A DNA stretch of 64,000 nt, from assembly GCA_026393835.1 (NCBI GenBank), contig JAPKZK010000103.1:53701-117700 (forward strand), in the 5' to 3' direction. Within the stretch, counting starts at the first letter, position 1. The number at the start of each line of letters is the position of its first letter. Below the pieces are notes generated by a model that saw only the letters and a program-made list of their open reading frames with translations, ran no database searches and was not told the DNA's origin. Made by a program: the position numbers and the translations under genes. This DNA is from Candidatus Aminicenantota bacterium (GTDB lineage: Bacteria; Acidobacteriota; Aminicenantia; UBA2199). Below are positions 23,439-42,246 of the stretch, one piece after another.

Positions 23439-26175
23439 ACTGGGAAGGGGTCGTCCCGGTAATATTTTTAAAGGCGCGGTTAAAGGCGCTCTTCGAATTA
23501 TACCCTACGTCATAAGCGATATCGAGAACCGATTTATCCCTGGTTTTGGGATCGCTTAATATTCTCTGGGCCTCTTTGATCCGGAATTCGGTAATAAATT
23601 CGATGAAACTCATCTTCAATTCATCATTGATGATCTCGGAAAGATTCCGGGAGGACAACAACAGTTTCGAGGCCACGGATTTTATTGAGAGGTCGGAATC
23701 TTTGTAAATTTTTTCCACTTCCAGTAAATACATCAGTTTCCGAATATATTTTTTTGTCTCTTCCACGGGCGACGTTGAATTCTTTGATTTAAACATATAC
23801 TTTAATCTCTTTAACCGCCTTAATCTCCAGTCATGGATATACTTTCTAAAATAAAGAAACGGGAATGGCAGGAGAGAAGCCGCCAGCACCATGAGAACAA
23901 TTTTAAAAAAGAGCGTTTGATAAAATTTCGGTTTTAGATAAAACGACGCCTGCGCGCCGGTATCGTTCCACACGCCATAACTGCTGCGGGCAATGACGCG
24001 AAAAACATATTTGCCGGGAGGAAGATTGGTGTAATAAGCGGTGCGGTTGGAACCGGGCTCGAGCCATTTTTTGTCAAACCCCTCGAGTTTATATTTAAAA
24101 AGAATTTTCCCCGGCACAATAAAACTAAGGGCCGTATAATGAATCTCCAAATTATTCTTGCCGGGCGGGAGGGTCAGATTCTTACTCACGGGACAACATT
24201 CCCCGTCCAGCATTATTTTTTCAATCACCACCGGGGAAGGGGGCTTATTACGCCCGGTATCTTTCGGGTCGATCACCGAAACCCCATCCGTGGTAGGGAA
24301 CCACAGTTTCCCGTCGCGACTTTTCCAGCCGGCCGGTTGATTGGCCCCGTTGCATTCGATGCTGCGCATCCCGGCTTCTTTGCCGAATACCGAGGGATTC
24401 ACTTTTTGTATGGTTCCCTTAAAAAAGGCATCCGCCTCTTCCCGGGTTAAACAGTATATCCCCCGGTTCGAACTGATCCAGAAATCGGCGTTATGGTCTT
24501 CCAGTATCCAGTAAACGGTATCATCCGGCAGCCCGTCTTTTTTCCATACTATGGAAATTCTGCCATCCTGGAAACGGTTTAATCCTTTTATCGTACCCAC
24601 CCAGAGAATGCCTTGCTTATCTTCATGAATGCAGGTAACGATATTATTAGACAATCCTTTTTTTTCGTTAAAGACCTCGATTTTGCCGTTTTCGTTCACG
24701 CGGCACAAGCCGCTGCCGAAAGTACCTGCCCAGAGATTTCCCCTGGAATCTTTGAAGAGGGTATTCACCCTGGATTTGACATCGGCGATGGGAGTAAATT
24801 TTTCATTTCGGAATTCGAGGATATCGCCTTTGGTGCTGCCGGCCAGGATGCGGCCTTCGCCTTCCGGGTCGGCGTAAACGGACCTGAAAGAGTTGTTAAG
24901 GCCGCCGCGGCGGGAATCGAAAACCTCGAAACGGCCGTTTTTAAAGCGATCGATCCCGCCCCCCAGGGTCCCGAACCACATGGCGCCGGACCGGTCCTGG
25001 GCAAACGAGACGACTGAATCCGAAGATAAACCGTCCCGCATGGTCAGGGTGTAAAACCGGTTATCTTTGAAATAGTTGACCCCGTATCCTTTGGTCCCCA
25101 CCCAAACCTGGTTTTTATTGTCCTGGAAAACGCCGTAAATATTATTATGAGAGAGCCCGTTTTTGGTGGAGTAAGTGATGATTTCAGTTTCTCTGAGGGA
25201 ATTCAAGCCGCCGCCGTTGGTTCCGATCCACAGGGTGCCTTCCCGGTCCTGGTAAAAATACAAAATAAAATTGCCGGTTAAATCCCCCTGGTTGGGGTAA
25301 ACAGAGATACGGTCGCTGCCGGCGGGTAGGATATTGATGCCGCCGCCCTGCGTCCCGATCCATATATTCCCGAAGCGGTCCTCGTAGAGGCTCCCGATGC
25401 TTTGATTAGCGAGGCCGTTTTTAGCGTTAAAAAGGTCCCACTGACCTTCCCAGTACCTGTACAAACCGTTCTCGTTCGTTCCGATCCATATGGCGCCCTT
25501 GCGATCTTCGAACAGGGTAAGAATTTCCAGGCCGGCCAGCCCCATGGATTCGGCGTAAAACTCGCCGCCGCGTTTTTTTACCAGCAGCAAGCCGTCCACC
25601 CCGGCGCCGGCCCAGGTATGCCCGTTCCGGTCCTCCAGGAGACTCCTGACCGTCCGGTTGGAAGATGTTTCCGGCAATGGAATACGGGTAAACGAATTAT
25701 TGGCGAAACGACACAAACCGGCGCCGGAGCCGATCCATATAGAACCGTCCATGGATTCCTCGATGCACCAAATTTCGCTGCCCAGCAGCCGGGAATTTCC
25801 CGTAATCGCTTTAAAGGTCCCGTTTTTATAGCGGATGACCCCGCCCCCCCGGGCGCCGATCCAGAGCGTCCCGCAGCGGTCCACTTGCAGCGACGAGATA
25901 ATGTCGTTGGAGAAAGCGGGTGTATTTTCATGGTTAAAAACTTCGAATTTGATGCCGTCAAAACGCGCCAGGCCCGCTTCCGTTCCTAGCCAGAGGTACC
26001 CGTCCGGGGTTTGAGTAATTGCGTTTACAGAGTTCATGGGCAAACCGTCATCGATGGTCCAGGTGTGGTGCTGGAACGAATCGATGGAACGCATGGGTTG
26101 ACCTGGGAAAACCAGGGATGGCAGCAGGGCAAATAGTATGACAAATATCTTTCGAATCGAATTGTGTTGTTTCAT
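23416..26175 (-). CDS. Membrane beta-propeller sensor fused to AraC-type HTH regulator
   Basis: A 919-residue one-component regulator. Order: signal sequence (residues 1-25); about a dozen propeller repeats of the form GxxWIGTxxGGLxR, the two-component regulator propeller type (about 40-640); a Y_Y_Y domain (about 690-755, FKYKLEGFDKKWLEPG and LPPGKYVFRVIA); a transmembrane helix (FFKIVLMVLAASLLPFPFLYF, near 775); and a C-terminal AraC HTH (about 820-919, SVASKLLLSSRNLSEIIND and VLDIAYDVGYNSKSAFNRAFK). Histidine kinase and receiver domains found in hybrid relatives are absent, so the signal passes straight across the membrane to the HTH. It diverges from the NRPS cluster and is the best candidate for its regulator. 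Confidence 0.9.
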   Translation of the reverse strand: MKQHNSIRKIFVILFALLPSLVFPGQPMRSIDSFQHHTWTIDDGLPMNSVNAITQTPDGYLWLGTEAGLARFDGIKFEVFNHENTPAFSNDIISSLQVDRCGTLWIGARGGGVIRYKNGTFKAITGNSRLLGSEIWCIEESMDGSIWIGSGAGLCRFANNSFTRIPLPETSSNRTVRSLLEDRNGHTWAGAGVDGLLLVKKRGGEFYAESMGLAGLEILTLFEDRKGAIWIGTNENGLYRYWEGQWDLFNAKNGLANQSIGSLYEDRFGNIWIGTQGGGINILPAGSDRISVYPNQGDLTGNFILYFYQDREGTLWIGTNGGGLNSLRETEIITYSTKNGLSHNNIYGVFQDNKNQVWVGTKGYGVNYFKDNRFYTLTMRDGLSSDSVVSFAQDRSGAMWFGTLGGGIDRFKNGRFEVFDSRRGGLNNSFRSVYADPEGEGRILAGSTKGDILEFRNEKFTPIADVKSRVNTLFKDSRGNLWAGTFGSGLCRVNENGKIEVFNEKKGLSNNIVTCIHEDKQGILWVGTIKGLNRFQDGRISIVWKKDGLPDDTVYWILEDHNADFWISSNRGIYCLTREEADAFFKGTIQKVNPSVFGKEAGMRSIECNGANQPAGWKSRDGKLWFPTTDGVSVIDPKDTGRNKPPSPVVIEKIMLDGECCPVSKNLTLPPGKNNLEIHYTALSFIVPGKILFKYKLEGFDKKWLEPGSNRTAYYTNLPPGKYVFRVIARSSYGVWNDTGAQASFYLKPKFYQTLFFKIVLMVLAASLLPFPFLYFRKYIHDWRLRRLKRLKYMFKSKNSTSPVEETKKYIRKLMYLLEVEKIYKDSDLSIKSVASKLLLSSRNLSEIINDELKMSFIEFITEFRIKEAQRILSDPKTRDKSVLDIAYDVGYNSKSAFNRAFKNITGTTPSQFRKNAGK

Positions 26176-26579
26176 CGTTTACGCCTTTTTAGGACTATAT
26201 TGTAACAGATTTTTTAAGATATGAAAACGGAAAAAAAAGAATTTACACTTATGAGAGTCTCTATCCCTCAAGGCCATAAGATTTGTCCGGCCAGCAGTAA
26301 AAACCGCTCTGGCGAATGCCCTCTCCCGTATATTATAAAAGGATCTCCCTGGGAAAACCGGCGGGAAATAGCGATCCCATTTTTTCAATTCCCAAAGCAT
26401 AGAATATCATCACAATTTCCCCGGGGATGTTATTATAAAAGGGTCTTACCTTTGGAAAAAGAGCGCCGAGAATGGAACATTTTGGGGATTTACTTGTCCT
26501 GGAAATCGTGATATTTAATGTATTGATACGGAGTCACATTAATTATTTATAGTGAACCATTATTGGTACGGAACCCCGG
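26176..26579. promoter_or_regulatory. Divergent regulatory spacer with two sets of direct repeats
   Basis: This 404-base non-coding stretch separates the AraC-type regulator gene from NRPS1. Two pairs of direct repeats are visible: TATTATAAAAGGRTC starting at 26331 and again at 26431 (100 bases apart), and TATTGRTACGGARYC starting at 26521 and 26561 (40 bases apart). AraC-family proteins usually bind direct repeats on one helix face. The rest shows no recognisable gene or RNA. Confidence 0.55.
26521..26575 (+). promoter_or_regulatory. Candidate AraC-type operator: direct repeat TATTGRTACGGARYC
   Basis: Copy 1 (26521-26535) and copy 2 (26561-26575) agree at 12 of 15 positions and are exactly 40 bases apart, close to four helical turns. 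Copy 2 ends four bases before the predicted -35 element, the usual position of an activator site. The divergent AraC-type gene is the likely binder, by inference. Confidence 0.45.
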
Positions 26580-26608
26580 TTGAATCATTTTAAAAGACAA
26601 ATTTTAAT
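26580..26608 (+). promoter_or_regulatory. Possible weak promoter of the NRPS operon
   Basis: TTGAAT at 26580-26585 and TTTAAT at 26603-26608 with 17-base spacing. Transcription would begin near 26615, leaving too short a leader for the ATG at 26620 and about 47 bases before the ATG at 26662. This supports the later start for NRPS1. Weak hexamers fit an activator-dependent promoter. Confidence 0.35.
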
Positions 26609-26661
26609 CACAATACCCAATGGCGGAAGCCTATCTCAATTTTAAACCCGGTCCGGGAAAA

Positions 26662-31260
<4,599 letters not shown>

Positions 31261-31278
31261 AGATAAGGAGAATAACGA

Positions 31279-32988
31279 ATGAATATGAATACGAAAATGA
31301 ATAAGGAAAAAATTCTTTTAATGCTGCTGCCCTTCTGGGACCCGCAAATCCCGCCGTCCGGGATTTCCTGTCTTAAAAGTTATCTCCAGCAGCACGGTTA
31401 TTCGGTCAAAACGATAGACGCCAATATTGAAGATCATTTGAAGGAAACATACCATAAATACTTTGAAAAATTAAGGGAATATGTGCCCGAAAACCAAAAA
31501 GGCAATTTTAATAAAATCGGGTTCGATATCCTGCACAACCATATGATGGCCCATATGAATCATGAAAATGAGGATGATTATATGGCGGCCATAAAAATCC
31601 TGTTTAAAACGACGTTTTTTATGGATATCGAGCCTGACCGGGTTTCTGAACTGGACCAACTCATCGGCGTGTTTTTCCAGCGCCTGGAAGCGTATATTCT
31701 CCCGATATTGGAACGGGAAAAACCCGATGTGCTGGGGATTACCGTGTACACCGACACCCTGCCGGCCTCACTGCTGGCGTTTAAGCTGGCAAAAGAGAAA
31801 TACCCGGATATGCGAACCGTTATGGGGGGCGGTATTTTTGCCAGCGATATGACATTGGGTTCCGCTAACCTGGAATTTTTCCTGGAAAGAGTCCCGTATA
31901 TCGATAAAATCCTGGTGGGGGAGGGCGAATATTTGTTTTTAAAGTACCTGGAAGGGGAATTAAATGAGCAGCCGGGGCCCAAACGGGCGGCCTCGCTGAA
32001 AGATATTCAAAATGAAGTCATGGATATCGCCAGCCTGGGGGTCCCGGATTTTTCCGATTTCGATCTTACCCATTATCCCTATCTAACCGCTTATACTTCC
32101 CGCAGTTGCCCGTTCCAGTGCGAGTTTTGTACGGAGACGATCCAGTGGGGCAAGTACCGGAAGAAAAGCCACGGCCAGGCAGTGCAGGAACTGCTGACGC
32201 TTTACCGGCGTTACGGCGGCCAATTATTCTTAATGGGGGACTCGCTGTTGAACCCGATTATCACGGACCTGGCGCAAGAACTGGAAAAGGAAGAGATTTC
32301 CATTTATTGGGACGGGTATTTACGTGCGGAGCGCCGCGCCGGGGATACGGAAAATACGATGTTGTGGCGGCGGGGCGGTTTTTACCGGGCCCGGCTGGGA
32401 CTGGAAAGCGGCTCCGGCCGCGTCCTGGATTTGATGAATAAAAAAATTACCGTGGAAGAAATTAGGTCCACGGTCTCTGCCCTGGCGTACGCCGGGATTA
32501 AAACCACTACTTATTGGCTGCTGGGGTTCCCCGGCGAAACCGAAGCGGATTTCCGGGAAACATTGGACCTTATCGAAGAAATGGCGGATGATATTTACGA
32601 AGTCAATTGCTCGCCGTTCTGGTATTTCCACGACGCCCAGGGCGGGGATGCGCGCTGGAAAGATAAAAGCACCCCGCTTTACCCGGCCAAAGCCAGGGAA
32701 ATGTTCCTCATCCAGACCTGGATGGTGGATTGCGAGCCCCACCGGGAAGAGATTTACCGGCGCATGTGGCGGTTTACGGAACACTGTAAAAAACTGGGCA
32801 TCCCCACGCCTTATTCGCTGCAAGAATTCCACCAGGCCGATTTACGCTGGCTGGAACTGCACAAGAACGCTGTGCCGCCCATGGTGTGGTTCGGCAAACA
32901 GGGGAAATGCATCGATGAAAATAAACAGGTAAAGAAAATTCTGCAGACGCAGGCAGCGGAATCGGATGATGGGGACTTTGGTTTTTGA
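31279..32988 (+). CDS. Radical SAM protein 1 with N-terminal B12-binding-like domain
   Basis: A 569-residue protein. The N-terminal part (about 10-230) is Rossmann-like as in cobalamin-binding radical SAM enzymes (ILLMLLPFWDPQIPPSGISCLKSYL, GITVYTDTLPASLLAFKLAKEKYP, VMGGGIFASD). The radical SAM core holds the [4Fe-4S] ligands Cys277, Cys281 and Cys284 (CPFQCEFC), then GLESGSGRVLDLMNKKIT and TTTYWLLGFPGET. It ends in DDGDFGF, nearly the same tail as NRPS1 and radical SAM 2. It lies 18 bases after NRPS1 with AAGGAG before the ATG. A modification of the carrier-bound or released peptide is likely; the reaction is unknown. Confidence 0.87.
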   Translation: MNMNTKMNKEKILLMLLPFWDPQIPPSGISCLKSYLQQHGYSVKTIDANIEDHLKETYHKYFEKLREYVPENQKGNFNKIGFDILHNHMMAHMNHENEDDYMAAIKILFKTTFFMDIEPDRVSELDQLIGVFFQRLEAYILPILEREKPDVLGITVYTDTLPASLLAFKLAKEKYPDMRTVMGGGIFASDMTLGSANLEFFLERVPYIDKILVGEGEYLFLKYLEGELNEQPGPKRAASLKDIQNEVMDIASLGVPDFSDFDLTHYPYLTAYTSRSCPFQCEFCTETIQWGKYRKKSHGQAVQELLTLYRRYGGQLFLMGDSLLNPIITDLAQELEKEEISIYWDGYLRAERRAGDTENTMLWRRGGFYRARLGLESGSGRVLDLMNKKITVEEIRSTVSALAYAGIKTTTYWLLGFPGETEADFRETLDLIEEMADDIYEVNCSPFWYFHDAQGGDARWKDKSTPLYPAKAREMFLIQTWMVDCEPHREEIYRRMWRFTEHCKKLGIPTPYSLQEFHQADLRWLELHKNAVPPMVWFGKQGKCIDENKQVKKILQTQAAESDDGDFGF

Positions 32989-33016
32989 ATGAAAACGATT
33001 TTGGAGGAAATAGATC

Positions 33017-36000
33017 ATGTCAAGCGGTGAACTATCTAAAGAGCGGACAAAGGCGGCCAGTCAGAAGGTCAAGGAAAGGGATTATTGGTTAAACAAATTG
33101 TCCGGGGAATGGCAAAAGACCACGTTTTATTATGATCACCCCGAAGCCAAAGGGACCAGGACGATGGAAAGTATTTCTTTCCAGGTTACAGGCGAGAGTT
33201 TTTCGGATTTGCTGCGTTTGAGTAATCACTCGGACCAGCGGTTGTTCATGATCCTCCTGGCCCAGTTGACGGCGCTGCTGTATAAATATACGGGGCAAAC
33301 GGATATCATCCTGGGCGCGCCGATCTACCGGCAAGAAGTCGAAGGAACTTTTATCAATACGGTGTTGACCTTAAGAAATTCGTTCGAACCGGGGATAACC
33401 TTTAAACAACTGCTGCTGCTGGTCCGGCAGACCCTGGCCGATGCGGCGGAACATCAAAATTATCCCATCGAAGCCCTGCTGCACAAGCTAAACCTGCCGG
33501 TTTCAGAGGATTTTCCTTTGTTCGATATTACTATCCTGTTGGAAAATGTTCATAAAAAGGAATACCTGGATCATATCCACACGAATCTATCATTTTGTTT
33601 TCAACGAAATGAACAGTCGCTGGATGGCGTGGTGGAATATAATTCGGTGCGTTATACGGCCGCCGCCGTGCAGGGGATCATCGATCATTATCGATGCCTG
33701 GCAAAGCAAATCGCCGCTTTGTTGGACGCACGGTTAACGGATATCGACATCCTCCCTGACGAGGAAAAAAAGAAAATTTTGGTGGATTTTAATGATACCC
33801 AGGGGGAATACCCGGAAGGTAAAACGATTCACCAATGGTTTGCAGAGCAAGCCGCAAAAACGCCGGATGCTATCGCGATTTCTGTCGGACAGGTCGGAGA
33901 AGTCAGACGAGTCGGACCGGTCGGACCAGTCGGACTGAGTTATCGCCAATTAAATGAAAAGTCGGGGCGATTGGCGGCTGTATTGAGTCGAAAAGGGGTT
34001 GGGCCCGACGTCATTGTGGCCTTGATGGCGGAGCGTTCGCCGGGGATGATTATCGCCCTATTGGCAATACTAAAAGCCGGGGGTGCGTATTTGCCCATCG
34101 ATACCGGTTACCCGGAAGAGAGGAAAAGGTATATGCTTACAGACAGCCGGGTGCGCTCGATGCTCGTTGACCGCGACAACCGGGCGCCGGGCTGCGCGCC
34201 GGCGGGGGTTGACATTATCGACGTCACTGACCCGGCCGTGTATTGCGGGGATGAGCATAATCCGCCTCAACACAGCGGGAGCGCCGGGGACCTGGTGTAT
34301 TTGATTTATACGTCGGGCTCGACGGGGAACCCCAAGGGGGTTATGCTGGAACATCGGAATGTGGTTAATTTGATATATTTCGATTTTCATTATACCAATA
34401 TGGATTTCAGCAAGGTATTGCAGTTTCACACCATCGGGTTTGATGCTTCGTTCCATGAAATATTTTGTGCGCTGCTTTCGGGTGGGGAATTGTGTTTGAT
34501 CGATGAGGATACCCGGTTGGATATCCCGGGGTTATTCCGGGTGGTGGCAGAGAACCGGATACCCACGGTATTTTTGCCCATGTCGTTTTTGCGCATCATA
34601 TTTAACGATGCAAATTATGTGCGGGAGTTTCCGCGCTGTGTGAGGCATATCCAGACGGCGGGGGAGCAGGTGTTTATCAACCGGTTGTTCCGTGGTTTTT
34701 TGCAGGAGAATCATGTGTATTTGCACAATCATTATGGGCCGTCGGAGACACATGTGGTAACTACGTTAACCCTGGACCCGGACGGGGATATCCCAGAATT
34801 GCCTACCATTGGAAAACCCATTTTAAACAGCACTATATATATATTGGATAGAGAGCAACAAATATTGCCCGTGGGGGCGCCGGGGGAAATGTACATCGGC
34901 GGTATCCAGGTAGGGCGGGGGTATTTGTTCCAGCCGGATTTAACCGCGGAAAAATTTATAAACAAAAGTTTTGCGGGGGTCCAGGGGGGGCTTTTTCAAA
35001 AGCCCCCCCTGGTCCTCTACAAAACCGGCGATCTGGCGCGGTGGCTGCCGAACGGCAATATCGAATTCCTGGGCAGGATCGACACGCAGGTCAAGATCCG
35101 GGGGTTCCGGATCGAGCCCGGGGAGATCGAGAGTAAGCTGACGGATATCGAATACATAAAAGAAGCGGTGGTTATCGACAGGGTTGACGCCAACGCCGAG
35201 AAATATTTATGCGCCTATGTGGTTTCGGATGTGGATATCAACCCGGGGGAATTGAGGGGTATCTTATCTAAAACGCTGCCGGATTATATGATACCTTCTT
35301 ATTTTATGCGCCTGGAGCAGATACCGTTGTCGCCCAATGGAAAAGTCCGGAGGGATGCGCTGCCGGTAATCGATGCGGCGAAAATGGAAAATGCCTACAT
35401 ACCGCCGCGGGATGAAGTGGAAAGAAAAATTTGCCGGCTCTGGGGCGAAGTGCTGGGAATGGAAAATGACGGCATCGGCATCGAAGATAATTTTTTCGAG
35501 CTGGGAGGACATTCGCTGCGGGCCACTATTTTGCTTGCGAAGATGTACAAAGTCTTTAATGTAAGGATCATCCTGGGCGAGTTATTCAATGAACCCACTG
35601 TTAAGGGATTGGCGCGGTTGATTAAAAGCTCTGTCGGCGATACTTTCAATGCCATCGGGCCGGTGGAGAAAAAGGAATATTACCCGATGTCTTCGGCGCA
35701 GAAGCGGATGTATATCGTCAATCAATTGGAAAAAGAGAGCACCAATTACAATATGCCCACGCCGATGATCATTGAGGGAAATGTCGATAAAGAGAAATTG
35801 GCGGCGGTATTCCGGGAATTAATTAAAAGGCAGGAAGGGCTGCGGACAGGGTTCGTGGTGGTGGGCGGCGAACCGGTGCAGAAAATAGAAGAGATGGTTG
35901 AATTCGAATTAGGAGTCGGTAGGGGCGCCGCCACATTGTCCCCGTGGTCGCCCGATATGATAATAGAATCTTTTGTTCGGCCGTTTGATCTTTCCAGGGC

Positions 36001-37021
36001 GCCGTTGTTCAGGGTCGGGTTGGCGCGATTGGAGGAAGAGAAATACTTGTTCATGGTGGATTTCCATCATATCATTGGCGACGGGGTGTCGTTGGGCGTC
36101 ATGGTGAGGGAGTTTACCCAACTCTATGAAGGCCGGGATATACCGCCGCTGCAAGTTCAATACCATGATTATGCGGTGTGGCAGCAGGCCATGGCGGAAT
36201 CCGGGGAGTTGAAACGGCAGGAAGAGTACTGGTTAAACCGGTTGAACGCCGATATTCCGCCGCTGGATTTGCCGCTGGATTATCCCAGGCTGGCCATGGC
36301 CAGTTTCGAGGGGCGCTGGGTGGATTTTGAAATACCCGCGGCCGCCGCCGCGAAATTAAAAAAACTGGCCGAACTCCATGACGCTACATTATATATGGTA
36401 GTTCTGGCCGCTTATAATGTACTGCTTCATAAATACACGGGACAGGAAACCATCGCGGTGGGGTCTGCTATTGCCGGCCGTTCCCACCCGGACCTGGAAA
36501 ACATCGTGGGCGTGTTTCTAAATACCCTGGTGATGAAAAATAATCCCGGCGACGGCCTGACCTTTATCCAATTTCTCGGGGAGGTCAGGGAAAACGCGCT
36601 GCGGGCGTATGAGAACCAGGATTTTCAATTCGAAGAGTTGGTGGAAAAATTAAATCTTAAACGGGATTACAGCCGCAACCCTATCTTCGATACCATGCTG
36701 AACTTTATTAATATGGATATCCCCGAGATCAAGCTCAGGGATTTGAAACTATCCCCTTATAAAATGGAGCATTCGGCGGTTAAATTCGATGTGAAGATCA
36801 ATGCCTGGGAACAGGACGATATGGTGCGCTGCACCCTGGATTACTGCACGAAACTCTTTAAACCGGAAACCATGGATACTTTTATCGAGAATTTTTTGAA
36901 GATTATCGATCAAATCGGCGGCGATCCCGGTATAAAGATTGCCGAGATTTCATCGATCTCAAAAGAAGTAGAGAAAGAAATGATCGCGGATTTCAATGAA
37001 GAGTTCACAACTGAATTTTGA
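33017..37021 (+). CDS. NRPS2: half C-A-T-C nonribosomal peptide synthetase
   Basis: A 1334-residue NRPS. The first 250 residues equal only the C-terminal half of a condensation domain: they start at the usual ERDYWLNKLSG point and contain KYTGQTDIILGAPI and FINTVLTLR, but no HHxxxDG half. Then A (about 265-770, A3 YTSGSTGNPKG near 430), T (LGGHS, Ser833) and a full C domain with HHIIGDG at 1017. The hand-read A code is DAHFQAHVVK, close to the Pro code DVQFIAHVVK at 7 of 10 positions. In-frame repeats lie before A1 (33884-33935) and before A7 (34974-35016). The start has GGAGG ten bases upstream. The protein ends NEEFTTEF without the GDFxF tail. Confidence 0.9.
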   Translation: MSSGELSKERTKAASQKVKERDYWLNKLSGEWQKTTFYYDHPEAKGTRTMESISFQVTGESFSDLLRLSNHSDQRLFMILLAQLTALLYKYTGQTDIILGAPIYRQEVEGTFINTVLTLRNSFEPGITFKQLLLLVRQTLADAAEHQNYPIEALLHKLNLPVSEDFPLFDITILLENVHKKEYLDHIHTNLSFCFQRNEQSLDGVVEYNSVRYTAAAVQGIIDHYRCLAKQIAALLDARLTDIDILPDEEKKKILVDFNDTQGEYPEGKTIHQWFAEQAAKTPDAIAISVGQVGEVRRVGPVGPVGLSYRQLNEKSGRLAAVLSRKGVGPDVIVALMAERSPGMIIALLAILKAGGAYLPIDTGYPEERKRYMLTDSRVRSMLVDRDNRAPGCAPAGVDIIDVTDPAVYCGDEHNPPQHSGSAGDLVYLIYTSGSTGNPKGVMLEHRNVVNLIYFDFHYTNMDFSKVLQFHTIGFDASFHEIFCALLSGGELCLIDEDTRLDIPGLFRVVAENRIPTVFLPMSFLRIIFNDANYVREFPRCVRHIQTAGEQVFINRLFRGFLQENHVYLHNHYGPSETHVVTTLTLDPDGDIPELPTIGKPILNSTIYILDREQQILPVGAPGEMYIGGIQVGRGYLFQPDLTAEKFINKSFAGVQGGLFQKPPLVLYKTGDLARWLPNGNIEFLGRIDTQVKIRGFRIEPGEIESKLTDIEYIKEAVVIDRVDANAEKYLCAYVVSDVDINPGELRGILSKTLPDYMIPSYFMRLEQIPLSPNGKVRRDALPVIDAAKMENAYIPPRDEVERKICRLWGEVLGMENDGIGIEDNFFELGGHSLRATILLAKMYKVFNVRIILGELFNEPTVKGLARLIKSSVGDTFNAIGPVEKKEYYPMSSAQKRMYIVNQLEKESTNYNMPTPMIIEGNVDKEKLAAVFRELIKRQEGLRTGFVVVGGEPVQKIEEMVEFELGVGRGAATLSPWSPDMIIESFVRPFDLSRAPLFRVGLARLEEEKYLFMVDFHHIIGDGVSLGVMVREFTQLYEGRDIPPLQVQYHDYAVWQQAMAESGELKRQEEYWLNRLNADIPPLDLPLDYPRLAMASFEGRWVDFEIPAAAAAKLKKLAELHDATLYMVVLAAYNVLLHKYTGQETIAVGSAIAGRSHPDLENIVGVFLNTLVMKNNPGDGLTFIQFLGEVRENALRAYENQDFQFEELVEKLNLKRDYSRNPIFDTMLNFINMDIPEIKLRDLKLSPYKMEHSAVKFDVKINAWEQDDMVRCTLDYCTKLFKPETMDTFIENFLKIIDQIGGDPGIKIAEISSISKEVEKEMIADFNEEFTTEF
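33884..33935 (+). repeat. GTCGGAC repeats in frame in NRPS2, before motif A1
   Basis: Repeated GTCGGAC/GTCGGAG units give SVGQVGEVRRVGPVGPVGL before SYRQLN. The reverse-complement form (GTCCGAC) is at the same point of the third A domain of NRPS5. Confidence 0.75.
34974..35016. repeat. Hairpin repeat in frame in NRPS2, before motif A7
   Basis: A perfect 15-bp stem, CCAGGGGGGGCTTTT against AAAAGCCCCCCCTGG with a TC loop (34981-35012). It encodes GGLFQKPPLV between the EKF of the A6 side and LYKTGDLARW. Confidence 0.9.
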
Positions 37022-37036
37022 GGATATGGAGCAAAG

Positions 37037-42124
<5,088 letters not shown>

Positions 42125-42147
42125 ACCGGCCCGAATTAACCTGTGAA

Positions 42148-42246
42148 AAATTCAAAATTATAAATTATAAATTAAAAATTAAAAATGGAAGCGGCGCCCT
42201 TCGGGCGGATCTTCATCATTCATCATTCATCATTCATCATTCAAAG
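42148..42246 (+). repeat. Three-part repeat in frame in NRPS3, before motif A7
   Basis: An AT-rich AAATTATAAATTATAAATT run (as in 9250-9300 and 9408-9463), a small hairpin GGCGCCCTTCGGGCGG, and TTCATCATTCA repeats. Together they encode about 30 extra residues (KIINYKLKIKN... then HHSSFIIHHS) between TCEKF and LYCTGDLARW. Confidence 0.9.

Noticed and set aside
26221..26511. Open frame of 96 codons upstream of NRPS1
   Set aside because: It lies in a spacer with regulatory-type repeats, has a frequent-Arg/Lys composition, and has no SD or family.
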